Of a stretch of 64,000 bases of DNA, positions 33,901 to 46,800 are shown in pieces; the first letter of the stretch is position 1; the number at the start of each line of letters is the position of its first letter. Origin of the DNA: Channallabes apus (taxonomy: Eukaryota > Chordata > Actinopteri > Siluriformes > Clariidae). Where the stretch lies: the NCBI GenBank assembly GCA_030522415.1, contig CM060108.1, forward strand, positions 37,470,256-37,534,255, in the 5' to 3' direction. The translations under genes were made by a program, and so were the position numbers. A model generated the notes under the pieces. That model saw only the letters and a list, made by a program, of their open reading frames with translations, was not told the DNA's origin and did no database searches.

Positions 33901-35801
33901 AATAAGGCCGAAATCACGTTAGAGAATGAAACTAAAATACTTTATTATTTAAGCACACACAAGGCTTGTGATTACTGAGATATTTTAGTTGCATCAAGAC
34001 GATCCTTAAAATACTTAAGTATCTAAAAGGACGACCTGAATATTGAATGTCAAATGTAGGGTTTTTTTTAATTATTGCAACCACACACTGAAATCTGAAA
34101 AAGTTTTCATTTAACACTGTGTCCAACCGGAATAAAAGATTGAGTAATCAAAACCAACCTACCAACCGCCACCCCACCCCACCTGCCACGCACGCACGTA
34201 CAAGCACAAACACACACACGCGCAGTCCACACCCTTCATACAATGTCTTTTTTATTTTTAAAATACTTAAGGATGTAAAGGAAAATCAGTAGGATTATTA
34301 AGGACGACAGGAATGAAGCAGGGTTTGATATATGAAAAACGACAGCGAACTCCGCGCCACTCATTCGGATCGAAAGAAAAGAACGACTTACAAAATAATT
34401 TAGCTATATGCAGCAAGACTGTCATATATATCAGGCTAATAAGATACAGACAGAGCATTTAATATTTCGTCAGACACACTGAAAATAGTTATTTGTGTAC
34501 GCCATAAACATTTTTAAGAGATTAATACTCCGCATTCAATTTTTGAGCGGCTTTAAGCCTGAATAATATTTAGGAGTTAAAATATAAACGTCAGTGTTTA
34601 AAATATAAATATATCTATATTTTTTAAAAGATTTACCCAAATAAGGACGCAACATTTTACCGCCGGATGGCGCTGTTAAATTCATTCATTCATTCATTCA
34701 TTCATTCATTCATTCATTCAAATACATCATCCTCAACAACTACAATAATAATAATAATAATACAGTTCCTTCAACGAGAAATAAGACAATATAAGACAAC
34801 GTTAATCGTGTGTAGCTATATTTTAGTTACTCTTTAATTAAATTTTTCTTTTTTAAGGTTTCGTACGTAATTCCTGCTGTTCTTTGTGCTTAAACAGTTT
34901 GCTAACGTTTAAATGTTATTCGACATGTAAACGGGCAAATTCGAAAAGGATCTTAAACAATTAATTTAAAAAATACCTGAAAAGATCTTTGCAAATTATT
35001 GTGGTCACATATATGTATTAATAAAGCATACCTAAAACATAAATTCCGTACGGTCTTACTCGTGCTCTAAATTATTATGCTGTCGTTGACGGAAATATTT
35101 TTCACATTATCAGTGAACAGTACAAATGAATATATGAACTAATTTAGCATCGTATTCAGGTAAAACAACAACCAATCAAGCAAGCAAACAAACAAAAATG
35201 AGATTGCCCCATCAGCCGGTTTGGGTAGAATTTCACATTTTATGCGTGGAAATAAAAAGCTTAGTCAACTCTACCTAAATCCTTGCAAAATTACTTCAAG
35301 AAGTGTGAACTCGTCAGAGGACAAAATTCTCGCCTTTTAATTCAGATCGGTGCCGACTATTTAAATAATAATTTCATGAATTTATTATTGACCAACACAT
35401 TTTTCTTCTTCTTCTTCTTCCTCAACTTCTTCTTCTTCTTCTTATTATTATTATTATTATTTTATAGGTGTAAATTGAATACAAAAACAAATGATTCTGG
35501 CTGAATTTATGCTATAATGGTTTGGTAGAATTTATGTGTCTATTCTTCCAAATATTTCCGTTCTCCAACTCTTCTTTCTGTAAGCCATTTCCAGTAAATA
35601 CACTGGACATTCCTAAAGTCGTCCAGTATTTTTTACTTTTACTTAAATGCTCAGGAAGGAATTTAAAGAAACTTACATTTGAGCTTTACCGAAATGGCTT
35701 TTAAAACATACGTGCGTTTTTTTTTTTAGAGAGATTGAAAGTTAACGTTCGTTATTTATCTTCATTAGTAATAGCACACTAATATTAATAATTATTAATA
35801 G

Positions 35802-35865
<64 letters not shown>

Positions 35866-38368
35866 TTTGTAAAAAGCATGCAATGCATTTTCCCGTTTAC
35901 CGTAACAATTGTGTGTTCTCCATCATTAAACGACTTATACTTCTTCTTTGAAAACTTTAGCGATGGATTAAAAGAACCATGTCAAACCCTAATGTTTCTG
36001 ACATGTATTTGTGTGCATTTGCCAGCCTTTACCTGGTCATTGCCCTTCAGTGAGCAAATTAATTACTTGACTGAGCTTGATTTTTGAATCGAGATTGAAT
36101 GGAGGTTTATCGTAAAGTTTGCTTAAAATATGTATGTAATAGTCCAACTGAGCTTGCCACTGGAATGCTCGCATAAACCTCAAGAAATAAAACTAGAGAC
36201 CATATGCATAAACCATGAATTAGGATAGCACGATGAAGCTTAGATTTCTGTGTGGATAATTTTAATATTTAGCACTATAATTCATCCTCAGACATAGCAA
36301 TTAAAAAATTTTTGTACTTCCATAGTGAAGAACTTATGCAGTCTTTAAATTCATCCATCCATCTATACAACTTATAATCCACTTGTCCTGGACAAAGATG
36401 AGTGAATAACCTTTGGTACTGCTCCAGAACATGAGTACTCCTGAGGTGCCACCCCCAGCAGGTGACTCCCCGCTCCATTGTTTCACCGTATGGACCAACA
36501 GGCAACAGTGATGTCCTGGAGATATCTTGTAATATTGACATTTAACATTAGTTTAAAATTAATTTATGTATTACTATTATGTGCATATACCGTAGAAGGT
36601 AATTTGAGGAAGTTTGACCATTAGTTTGCACTTGTGTTTAACTGGGTAGTGAAACTGTGAGCTTTTGAGTGTTTATTAGTCAGTTTGTTGAACTGAACTT
36701 ATGTGAAGAGAAGATGCAAAATAATGGATGAAGATCATGGCCTATTTTAGAGTTACTTGCTTCTTTACATAACAGCTTTATATAAAATATAATTGAGTAA
36801 CTACCTGTAGTTTTGAATTGCACGCTTTCCGGTCAGAGACAGTTGATAGTGTCACCACAGTTTGTCCAGGAACACTTGAGTTTATTTGTAACAACATGGT
36901 GATACCACACTGGCTTTTCAACAAACTGTCTCAATAATTTATAGCTGCATGTTTGTATAATTTTGTAACTTTGACTTCCTGGGGCTGTTTGATTAGCATA
37001 AGGATAACTACTGGTAATAGACAGATGTATGACAAATTTAAATGAACACAAGTGGTTCTGTGATAATCAGGTTGTATGCAAAGGATGCTACAATTTTGCC
37101 ATTGTATCCAAATGAGTCATCCATCTGGTGAGTAAATGAATGCCTGTGTTGTGTGCTTTTGTTTGCTCTATCCAGTCCAGACAGTATGTAATGTAGCTGT
37201 AATGTCTGGAAAGGAGAAAGAAGCTCAGTAAGACTAAAATAAATAAATAAATAAATAAATACATAAATACATCTAACCAAAAAGATGATTGTGTAAAATC
37301 TATTAGAAATCAATGTAATTTGGAAGCCAGGTAAAAGCTTTATACAAGTGGACAAACTTTAGTGGGATATAAGAGAAACCACATTGGCGAGTGAGTGATG
37401 TCTAATAGTTGTGTAATTCAAATAAAATATCTGTATAATAATGATGAACAGCTTTTCATGCTAATATTTCTCCTTTGTTAGTAAATGTAAAACTATCTTC
37501 TAAATTGAGTCATTTTACCTTTATTTTGTACAAATAAAGTTGAATTGAATTAAATATAAGTAAGGAAATGTCTGCATCTATATGCAAATCTTTGTTAGAA
37601 AAGCTAAAAAGAAAAGCAATGTGCATTTAAGCCCAATTGGACTGTTCTTACCTTAATCTTTAAGACCATATCTATAGTCAACTAGATGCCATATAAAGAA
37701 AAAGTGTGCCTCTTTTATATTTGCAGTTGCTCTGAGCAGATTGTGTTTATTATGAATTATGTATTTAGATTTGTTATATTCCTACTATGTGATATAGTCT
37801 AGAAACACTGGAAGTCTAGAAGTATTAATTATACACCAAAGCACCATTTAAAATATACTTGAAAAATAACTTGAGTCGTAAGTTTTTAATATTAAACATA
37901 AGTTTATAATTGCATTGAATAATGAAATTCCCACTCCTACAGGAAACATGTCTTGGATCAGAGTAAAAGTGCTCACACAGTACATGTACCCAGGTCTGTC
38001 GTGTCACTCTCTAGGCGGTGTGTAATTCCATTACCTGATAGGATCAGGCAGAATAGAAACCTACTAATCCAGAAAATACATTCACTAACGGAATGTCCCA
38101 GAATGTGTTTTACACAGTACACTTAGACCCGGTATATAGGATCAACACACTGACTGACACTGACCTCTTTTTGCAAACAATAAACTTGTGTATTGCACTG
38201 AATTGGTAGAGTATGCAGATCACTGTGTATTAATATTGGCTTGGCCCTTTTTCATAGACTGGTTGCAGCTCAGTAGTAAAAGATTTATGTTCATAACTGG
38301 AGGTCTGGAAATTCAATTCCTTGGATTGCCAGACAGCGAAGACATTAATCTTCACCTGCTTCATTGAC

Positions 38369-38462
<94 letters not shown>

Positions 38463-41400
38463 TGTATATATACTGTATATATAATCACATTTTGGTTATG
38501 ATTTTGGAATTGTTAATAGTTTGGAATTGTACATAGATCATTTTAGATAAATAAAAAGGTGTATGTTTAGAAACCACTTGTTTTAAACTGAACAGATTAA
38601 CTGAGCTCTAATTAGGGATTTTGCTCCTCTATTTCTTTATTCCATGCATTTTGGGAACAATTAACAGAAATTATCTATTTTCTTATTTTTCCTTTAACTC
38701 TATAAGAGCAGTTTAATTACTTATTATATTTTACCCAGAATGTATTATTAAAGCACAGAGCTTTTTGAAGTTGCTCTGGCTTACTTGGTATGTCTCAATT
38801 TTTTCAAACAAACAAAAGTCTCAAGCAAATTGTGCATAAAAGGCATCTTCTCAATCACTGCCCATACACTGTAATCCTAATTACTTTATCTAAACATCAA
38901 CACCTCAAGCTGCAGGGTTGAAGAGCCAAGCCGTATCAGTAAGTGTGGGGGCACAGCACTAATAATAGTCCAAGTGCTTTTGCATCTAGGCAGCTTATCG
39001 AGCCATATCTACAAGCCCTTCGTTAAGACAGAGTTGACCCTTGGCTGAACCTGTTTTAACATGCCTCTCAGTAATACTAGAGGCTGGGGCTAAGGATCAG
39101 GCCATGATCAAGTTAAGAAGTTGAAGAGGGTAGGAGAAGGACAGGGGTAAGGGTATGTGATGAAGATCATTAACAGTACAATGACAAATTTATCTGACAT
39201 AAGATTAATAAAAAAAAATGTGTAAGTTATAGCTTGCATAAGTGTGTAGAGAGAGAGGCTCTTCATACAGACAACGGTTGAATGGATTATGTGCTCCTCT
39301 GAGCTTTTCAAAATGACAATCAGTGCCAGGAATTAAATATTAATTGATAGTTTAAATAGTATTATATAGTTTAAATAGTTGGAATGGCATGTAGGGATTC
39401 CTTTAATTGTAGTTTTCTTTTTATCAATCGTATACGCGTTGGGGCAGGGGTAGCTCAGTGGTCCAGTATTGGACTAAGATCCCAGGTTCAAGACCCACAA
39501 CCAACCCTTTTGCCACTTTGAGCAAGGCCCTAAACCCTCAACTGCTCAGATGTATAATTAAATAAAAAAGATTGTCCTGTGTAAGGGCATCTGCCAAAGT
39601 GCAAATGTATACATGGATGTTAGACAAATTATTATTTTAAATTATTAAAACATAAAAAAACTATTTGTTGCAGCTAATTGGGTGAATCACCATGAGACTT
39701 AAGTGAAATGATGGTATAGAAGAAAAATCTTAATTACACTATTATTGAGGACAACACTTTGTGCCTTGATCTACAGTACATTTTCTAAACAGTGGCAAGG
39801 TTAGGAAACTGCTAACTAAAAACTAGACTGTATCACGTTGTTTCAGACAAACGTGTTGAAGGTCTTCTACATGGGGTCACGGAACGGTCAGCAGAATGTG
39901 TGGAGTTTCAACATTTTACTCTGCAAGATTATTGCTCCAGGTTTATACATTTGGTGCTTAATTGTGCATCTCATATGTGTCTAAAGTCACACCCTATAAT
40001 GATATGATATGATTTATGAATTGTAACATCATGCTGTAAATATTTGAATTTAGTTACACTGTTACTAACTGTTCCACTGTTCCACTGTTTCAGTTGCTGA
40101 TCTTATGATACACAGCACAATACATTTGCTTAGTGTAAAGTGTTTTTTAAAAAATATATATTTAGAACTTCAGCATGGTATACTTTGTACCTAGTTATAT
40201 TACAGGAGATTGGTATATACTTATAAGAGTGTTTCTGGTGAAAGAGGAAATTCAGGTCATGCAGATCTCACTTTTGTAATCTCTGCCCCAGGGCTGAACC
40301 CTGGATCTCATTAAAAAGGATTTCATTCCAATAGTGTGGATGTACGATGCAGGAGATTTGCTCTCTCTATCAACATTTTCCTGGTAGTTCTTCTTGTCTC
40401 TGGCTTCATGGTATCAAACGTGGTCTAAATTGCAAAGAATGGCAGACCAGAGGAGTGTCCAAAAAGAGTTACTAAGCAGGATTAGTATTTGTATTTGGCT
40501 TGTAATGAACAATGTATGCCACTGAATTGAAAAGAGTGTATTTATTTAATCTCACAAAATCTGCTTAAGACTGAGCCGCAATATACTTTACATATACCAG
40601 ACGCAGTAGATATGTCTCTGTTTAGCTCAAGACTGTGGCTTGTGGGATCACTCGCAATCTCATTATCCAGGCACTAGTGGTCAAGTTGAGGCCATGATCT
40701 CACTTCTACTGTCTGCTTGTTTCTCTTGGATCCTCCCACTGTGCTGTCTGATCAGCTTCTTATTCTGCACACAGGGGCTTACTGGACCCTTTAGGTTAAA
40801 TCGTGTGTATGTTCTTGCTACATTTGTTCCATAGGGACATGATTGTGTCATACATATGTGGCAGATTTGTCAGCTGCACATGCATGATGCAACTCTCCCA
40901 TTTCATCACATGCCGAAGGTGCTCTATTGGATTGAGATCTCATGACTGTGGAAGCCATTTGATTAGAGTCAACCTTTTTATTTTAACATTCAAGACACCT
41001 GTTTAAGATGATTGTAGCTTTGTGATATGGCATGTTATTTTGCTAAGAATAGCCATTAGACGATGTGTAGACTGTGGTCATAAAGAAACGGACATGGGCT
41101 ACGTTACCCAAAAGCATCGTAAGCCTAAGTAGTTCGTAAAAATGATCGTACGAATGATCTTAATATTACAGTCTGTTTCCCAAAACCATCATAACTTAAG
41201 TAGCACTTGAAAATCTTCATAGATCTACGAGTGCTCTGGAGTAATCGTAAAGCCTTAAATGCATCGTAAGGATACAGAATTATGAGGACACCTGCTGGCC
41301 AACTGGCAAATTGCACCTAAAATTTACTTCTCTTCAAAGTCATTTTTCATTTTATTTGTACGTATATTTTTATTCATTTCTATTTTCTACTCATTACACA

Positions 41401-43437
41401 GTTCAATATAGAAATAAAAATGAATAAAGAAATAAAATTAAAATGACATAATAAATGTTAGAATCAAAAAAAAAAAGTACACAATGGTATATGGACATTT
41501 CGAGGGAACAGTACAAATGTGTTTAATAGAAAATATTTAATGTGCTTTAAAGATTACACAAATAAAGGATGACTTGATGGCGTGCATGAAACCCAGTCAT
41601 GTATTGAACATGTCTTGGTTGAGCAACATGAAGTCTCATCTCGATTACATTCTCTTCCTCCACCTCTTCATCTTCCTCCAAGGGCATTCTTGCCCTCACT
41701 GCAATGTTGTGCAACATACCTGTTACTGTTATTACAGCACAGCACTTTTGTGGCACAAAGAGAGCTCCACTTCCTCTAAAATATTCCTTTTTTTGTTTTT
41801 TTCTGCCATTTTGCTAATTTCTCCACCCCGAGGTATGTCCTTATTTAAAATTTTCTCCTATTAGAAAATGCACTTCAGGTGAAGATAATTATTTTCAAGG
41901 CTAAACTTTTCAAAAATAAATGTAAGAGCTTATTTATTTATGTACTTATTTATTTATTTTGATGTGAGATAAGCAATTGTTGATAAAGAAATTGATAAAT
42001 AATTCTACTTAAATAATTAAGGTTTCATATAAATATCGAAAATTATGCTGTTAGAACAGTTGGAATTTGTTTTATGTGAGATTGGAGCAAGACAGTGTTT
42101 TTACAGAATGACATTTCCAGTTAATTTATGTTTTTAAACTTGCTCAAGAAGAAATTACAGAACTTTTTATGTTATTCGAGTTGAATATACATTCAAACAA
42201 GTAGAAAAATCGGAAATCAAAGCTTAAATCGATTGCTAAAACAGCTTGTGCAACAATGACGAGCCATTCTACAGCGTGATATTTCAGCATGTGACATATA
42301 TACATATAGATATAGATATATATATACTGATATATCTCTAACCCTAACCCTAGCGTACTTAAAGCAGGGCTACGTGCAACTTTGTTAAGTGCATGTTTGG
42401 GAAACGCACGTGAAACAATAACGAACGTTCGCAAAATGACTCGTAGAAAACGCTCTTAAGCGCTAAGATCAATCATTATCGGGAAACACACCCATGGTCA
42501 GTAACAATACTCAGGCACTAAGGGCCTGAAAGTGTGACAAAAACAATCCCCCACCATTACACCACCAACACCAGCCTGAACTGTTGATACAAGCAGGGTT
42601 GATCCATGCTTTTTTGTGTTTACCAACCATCCAGTGTAGCTGATAAACTCATGATTCCTCAAACCAGGAAACATTATTCCATTCGCCTATTGTAAATTTT
42701 TGGTGAACCCATATGAATTGTAATCTCAATTTCCTGTTCATAGCTGACAGGCGTGGCTCCTGGTGTAGTCTTCTGTATCTAGGGATTGATCGAGCCATTT
42801 ATACTGTATCTCTAATCCATTTTTGATTTATGGTTAAACAATCTACGTATATGCTAAATGTGGATTTAGACTTTCTGCTTAGCACATCTGGAATGCTTTC
42901 TATTTTATTGTATGAGTTAATTTGTTTTTGTGCATTCCATAGGTGAAAGTTTGGTTCCAGAACCGACGTACCAAGCAGAAGAAGGACCAGACCAAGGACA
43001 CTGACAAGCGCTCTTCATCCACCTCTGAATCACTGGCCACATGTAACATCTTGCGTCTGCTAGAGCAGGGGCGCTTATTGTCAGTGCCTGCACCTCCTCC
43101 CAACCCACTGCTGGCATCATCGCATGCTGTCAATGGCTCACTCCTAGGAGGCCCATCTGTGTCATCCTCCTCTCCTGGGGTAAGCAGTACAGGCACTTCT
43201 CCTGCAATTGTGGCCAGTGGTGGTGGAACGTTTGGCCTATCTCTTTCCTCACTCGGTGCTACGCCACCTTCACCAAGGCTTGGGGTAGCACCCCCATCTC
43301 TTTTTTCCATACCACTGATGAGTGGTGCTCATCATGAACTGACATCTAGTTATGGGTGTGGATCATCAGCTTTTGAGCCCTATACAAGGACAGAGAGGAA
43401 AGATGGGGACTTGACTGGGAAAAAGACAGTTTCCTAA
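30677..43437 (+). CDS. vax2: vax2 ventral anterior homeobox 2, three coding exons, 307 aa
   Basis: Coding exons are 30677-30917, 32791-32978 and 42943-43437; phases close to 307 codons. In order: a Ser/Thr-rich N-terminus, the Vax signature [19 protein letters not shown] (about residues 71-89), the homeodomain at about residues 100-159 with [13 protein letters not shown] at its start and [14 protein letters not shown] as recognition helix (Q50, N51), then [15 protein letters not shown] and the C-terminal SSAFEPY motif. VAX2 rather than VAX1 is supported by the MGDG N-terminus, [14 protein letters not shown], and the SSSTSES...[17 protein letters not shown] segment. The family acts in the nucleus as a DNA-binding regulator; Vax2 specifies ventral retina and optic fissure/stalk fate downstream of Hedgehog signalling. 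Intron 1 is about 1.9 kb and intron 2 about 10 kb, with the latter splitting the homeodomain between positions 44 and 45. No truncation or frameshift is seen. Confidence 0.96.
30918..32790 (+). other. vax2: vax2 intron 1
   Basis: GT-AG intron of about 1.9 kb. It contains (TAA)n at 30959-30989, a C run followed by (CT)n at 32163-32193, and (TTA)n at 32587-32612. No transposon is recognised, in contrast to intron 2. Confidence 0.7.
32791..32978 (+). CDS. vax2: vax2 coding exon 2 (homeodomain N-terminal three quarters)
   Basis: Encodes residues 81-143: [20 protein letters not shown] followed by homeodomain helices 1 and 2 ([15 protein letters not shown], then [15 protein letters not shown]) up to NLSETQ. 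The acceptor is ACTCGGCAG and the donor is GTAGGA. Confidence 0.96.
34679..34721. repeat. (ATTC)n microsatellite
   Basis: Perfect tetranucleotide run. Confidence 0.92.
35403..35464. repeat. (TTC)n/(TTA)n microsatellite
   Basis: TTC units grading into TTA units. Confidence 0.9.
35802..35857. repeat. (TA)n microsatellite
   Basis: Perfect TA run followed by poly-T. Confidence 0.93.
37227..37272. repeat. (AAAT)n microsatellite
   Basis: AAAT/ACATAAAT units. Confidence 0.85.
38371..38459. repeat. Long (TA)n microsatellite, ~44 units
   Basis: Uninterrupted TA run, self-complementary and able to form a hairpin or cruciform. Confidence 0.97.
39441..39612 (+). mobile_element. tRNA-derived SINE in vax2 intron 2
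   Basis: GGGGCAGGGGTAGCTCAGTG head with A-box (TAGCTCAGTGG) and B-box (GGTTCAAGACC, 39485-39495), a middle with AAGGCCCTAAACCCTCAACT, and a tail GGGCATCTGCCAAAGTGCAA typical of fish SINEs. Confidence 0.75.
40840..42790 (-). pseudogene. Antisense Tc1-like fossil split by a Harbinger element
   Basis: Left part 40840-41096 includes GAAGGTGCTCTATTGGATTG, then AGATCTCATGACTGTGGAAG, the complement of the Tc1 [13 protein letters not shown] region. The right part from 42494 continues with GTCAGTAACAATACTCAGGC and CACCATTACACCACCAACAC of the same family. The join point is at ATG. Confidence 0.75.
41097..42493 (-). mobile_element. PIF/Harbinger element, 1397 bp, 3-bp TSD
   Basis: Ends GGCTACGTTACCC / GGGAAACACACCC are imperfect inverted repeats flanked by ATG (41094-41096, 42494-42496), fitting the 3-bp duplication of Harbinger. 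The minus strand at 41547-41756 encodes [20 protein letters not shown], a HARBI1-like transposase C-terminus; the rest of the enzyme is missing. Confidence 0.8.
42943..43437 (+). CDS. vax2: vax2 coding exon 3 (recognition helix and C-terminus)
   Basis: Encodes residues 144-307. It starts [16 protein letters not shown] (helix 3 of the homeodomain), then a Ser/Pro/Gly-rich C-terminal domain with [12 protein letters not shown] and SSAFEPY, and ends ...KKTVS before TAA. The acceptor is TTCCATAG. Confidence 0.96.
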   Translation: MKVWFQNRRTKQKKDQTKDTDKRSSSTSESLATCNILRLLEQGRLLSVPAPPPNPLLASSHAVNGSLLGGPSVSSSSPGVSSTGTSPAIVASGGGTFGLSLSSLGATPPSPRLGVAPPSLFSIPLMSGAHHELTSSYGCGSSAFEPYTRTERKDGDLTGKKTVS

Positions 43438-43700
43438 AGACTTGAATCACTTTCTGGACCACTAAGGAATGCTCCACATTTACCAAAAAGGTTCCGCCTG
43501 CTCTCTTTTTAGCTAAGGTTAAATATGTAGAGGAACTGGAGTTGATTTTCAAAATGTAACAAATATGGATAGCTTTCACCTCTATTTTAGATTCTTTCCA
43601 TTCTTAAATTCCCAAGCCATGCTGGTTATTATTATTTTTTTTTTTACCACACTAAGCGAATAATAAAGGACTACATCCACAACTTTACAATACGAGGGAG
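43438..43700 (+). other. vax2: vax2 3' UTR, proximal part
   Basis: Sequence after the vax2 stop, containing AATAAA at 43662-43667. The AT-rich low-repeat DNA continues to about 47 kb and a longer 3'UTR is possible; the cleavage site used cannot be decided from sequence. Confidence 0.45.
43662..43667 (+). terminator. Candidate proximal poly(A) signal AATAAA for vax2
   Basis: Canonical hexamer about 225 bases after the stop codon. Downstream GT-richness is weak, so distal sites may dominate. Confidence 0.35.
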
Positions 43701-43796
43701 CTCACTTTAATTTACAATCTCTGCATCCTGAGTTTAAGTGGCATCTTGTTTGCAGATGATCTTGATCTTGTTTTAAGTGGCATCTTGTTTTTTTTT

Positions 43797-43819
43797 AACT
43801 CTCTCTCTCTCTCTCTCTG
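43797..43819. repeat. (CT)n microsatellite
   Basis: Short perfect CT run downstream of vax2. Confidence 0.85.
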
Positions 43820-46800
43820 TACATTACAAACAGCCTCAAGCTTAGTCTTTTTGTCTGTAATAGAAAAAAAATCCACATTGCTAATGTAATGGTTTAATGG
43901 CATATACTGCTTTATAACAGATATTGTATCCAAATAGGTGTTAAAAAAGACAAAATGAATGATCATATCATTACGTTTGGACCTTGTGGTACTCTTTATG
44001 CTGCTCTTTACTGGTATTGTAATTAGGGATAAGTTTATAATCAATGTTTATTTTATTTTTGGGTGTGCATGTAAGGGTGGGTTTTTATGAAACACAATAA
44101 TCATGGCATATTATTGTGCTTTCTAATATGCTTAATTCTTTTAACAGTTTTGTATAATTTAAAGACAGTGATTCACTGAAGCATATTTTAGCAAATAGTA
44201 ACTACATATTATTAATAATAATTCAATAGTAAAAGCAAAAACAGCAAAATGGGAAATTACAGATTGGGTGTCATATGTATGTTCACTGCATGGAAGCAGG
44301 TTCAACCAAGATCATGTCTTTAAAATATTTTGCACCATAAAACACATGATTGTGGAGTCTCATAAATGTTATTTTCCATACTTTTGGTTAAAAACGTATT
44401 TCCAAATGTATGCAGCTCTAGGCACTATTTAGGACTTTAGATTGTTAATTAGTCTTAAAGTTACACATAAGAACTAAGTTTCTTAAGAACTAAGAAAATT
44501 CATAGTTGTCTGTTATAATATAATGTAAGGTAATTATTTATTGAGTGATTATACATAGGATCTAAATTACTTTAATTACATTGGAACACAACCTCAAGCA
44601 TTATCTGTTTATTAACAAAGCCATGGAAGACATGGTAGACATTGTTTTATATCATTGAGAGAACAATCTAATTGAGTATTAATGCAACTCTTAGCTGTTT
44701 GTTCATCCACTTTCTTGTGACAGTCTCTTACATTCTCCTAAATCACTTAAAGTAAAGTCTAAGACTGCCTCTGATTCAGTTTGCTGTACCTCTAGAACAT
44801 AAAGTGGACCTGCTTTCTTAGATGTTTATACCACTTTGATTGGTTTCAGGACCTAGAGCTTGCATCGTGACTCTGATTGTTATAGTAACTGATAAACCTC
44901 AGGAAGGGTCATCAAATTATTTGTCATTTGTTCAATATATGTTTTAAAGATTTTAAGGCCTTAGGTAGCACCTCATCAATTGTCGTGAAATCAAAGCACT
45001 TTATTTTAATATATGTTTACTTTTTAATATTTCTGTGCACTCTTGGCTAAAATTAAGACGTATCCATAAACTGTCAGTGTTAGTTATCACATGTATTTCT
45101 TTAGTTTTTCTTTTTTTTGTGTGTGACTAGAAATCCAGAAACACATGGCTCAGAACATTTAGCGCTGATAGAAATCTAGGTTTTTCTATTCCTTGTCATT
45201 AGCTCATGGACTGCAAAATGAGCCATATACTGTAAACCTAGCCACAGTAGCCTTTTCTTCATTGTCCCTTTTAATTTAAACACTTACTCAGTTTTTTATA
45301 TTTACTGGAATTGTCTTTTGAATGTCATAATTTGTTTAAGGTACTGAGGTGAAAGCTGACCCTGGTTATAAGAAAAAGCTATTGAGGCTATTACCCTTTG
45401 CGCTGATATCCTGTGTATACAATATGAGTTTACATATTGTTATTAAAAAAACTGTCATTTTCCATAATCAGTATTAATAATCTACTGACTCCCATGTTAA
45501 ATATTGAATATGGTTGAAATTTTAGTTCAGCAGTGCTAAACTTTTGCAGTTTTCCTTTTTCTTTGTTATACAGATTTCTTATATTTTATTGTTAGATTTT
45601 TTTATGCATCCACAAACTGATAATGAATTTGTACTTTTACTTATGACTCTTTGATGGAGTTTAAAGGCTTAGAGATTATAAAATTGTTTTATTGGATTTT
45701 CTTTTTCCATAGCAAATGATTGTCAATTTGACACTCAGATACCCCACCGTATTGCATTTTAAGCAGAAAATTCATTGTATAGTAATCATTTTCCCATGTT
45801 TGTCTTGTCCAGTATGTGTTGTGAATAAGCGTATGTGGAAGAGTGATGAGCATTATGAGCTTAAAACAATGTGACATTAGTGGTAACATTCTTTGCCTAC
45901 CCCTTCTATAAAATTTACCCATAAGCTCATTCCTTTTAAACCATGGATATATTTCTTAAAAACAAGAATACACTGTACCAATCTAGAGCATGGCAGAAAA
46001 ACAACAACAGGCTACAAGAGGGGTCTATATATAACTTTCCACACTAATTTGATTGTAATGTAACGCTTTCTGGTTTTATGTCTGAAACATAAGATTGTGT
46101 GAATCAGTGTTCTTGTTCGTACACAAGCCATAAACCATTTTAGACAGTTAATCTTTCTGTAATCATATCAAAACATTAGTGGCAAAAAGAAACAGTTAAC
46201 ATAAACCATGTGTAGATATACCATATAAGTCTTTGCACAGTATTTTCATGTTGGTATTGTGTCATTTCAAGTCACAGTAAAAAAAAAGCCCTTCATAAAA
46301 TGCTTTACATTTGTTTGTCACATTAACAGTTTGCACTTATTTAAAAGGTATAAGATTTTTGTGTGTTTGGTAAATGAGCAGTTTTGGTGCTCAGGCCATG
46401 AAAGCCAAAATATTGTATAATATGTATATGTATTTTTATTCATATGAATATAAATATATGTCTATGTAATTTGACTGTGAGTACGTCCCTGTTCTTATGT
46501 CTTCTTATGTTCAACATACAACTTACTATTTATCATACATTGTGCATAAATTACTCATTAGTGTTTACATTGTATTTATTCAATAATTTTTTTAATGACT
46601 TGCAACTCAGACAATAGGAAATTCAAAACCACAGTTGAGCAGTTTAGCATCATGCTAAAGTCAGAGTGATTTTAGGTTGAGCTCCAACAATAGTCAAATT
46701 AAAATGTGCCATCTCTTAGTACAGAATCCTGAACACTGAGCCAACACTGACCTCTAGCACTTGCTAGCTATTAATAAATGACCATGAACAATTCTTTAAT

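Larger units (their letters stand above)
32979..42942 (+). other. vax2: vax2 intron 2
   Basis: GT-AG intron of about 10 kb. 33-36 kb is AT-rich with ATTC, TTC/TTA and TA microsatellites. 36-39 kb holds further TA and AAAT runs, then a tRNA-SINE (39441-39612) and a Harbinger-in-Tc1 nest (40840-42790). Confidence 0.7.

Noticed and set aside
37038..37355. 105-codon minus-strand frame in vax2 intron 2
   Set aside because: AT-rich, low-complexity hydrophobic translation of an AAAT repeat region.
39441..39515. Possible tRNA gene
   Set aside because: A- and B-box motifs are present, but the cloverleaf arms do not close well and the sequence continues into a standard SINE body and tail.
42940..43310. 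Minus-strand 136-codon frame over vax2 exon 3
   Set aside because: Shadow of the real + strand exon.
30677..43437. Assignment of the homeobox gene as vax1
   Set aside because: The MGDG N-terminus, [10 protein letters not shown] and the [14 protein letters not shown] context fit VAX2 better than VAX1, whose C-terminal region differs.
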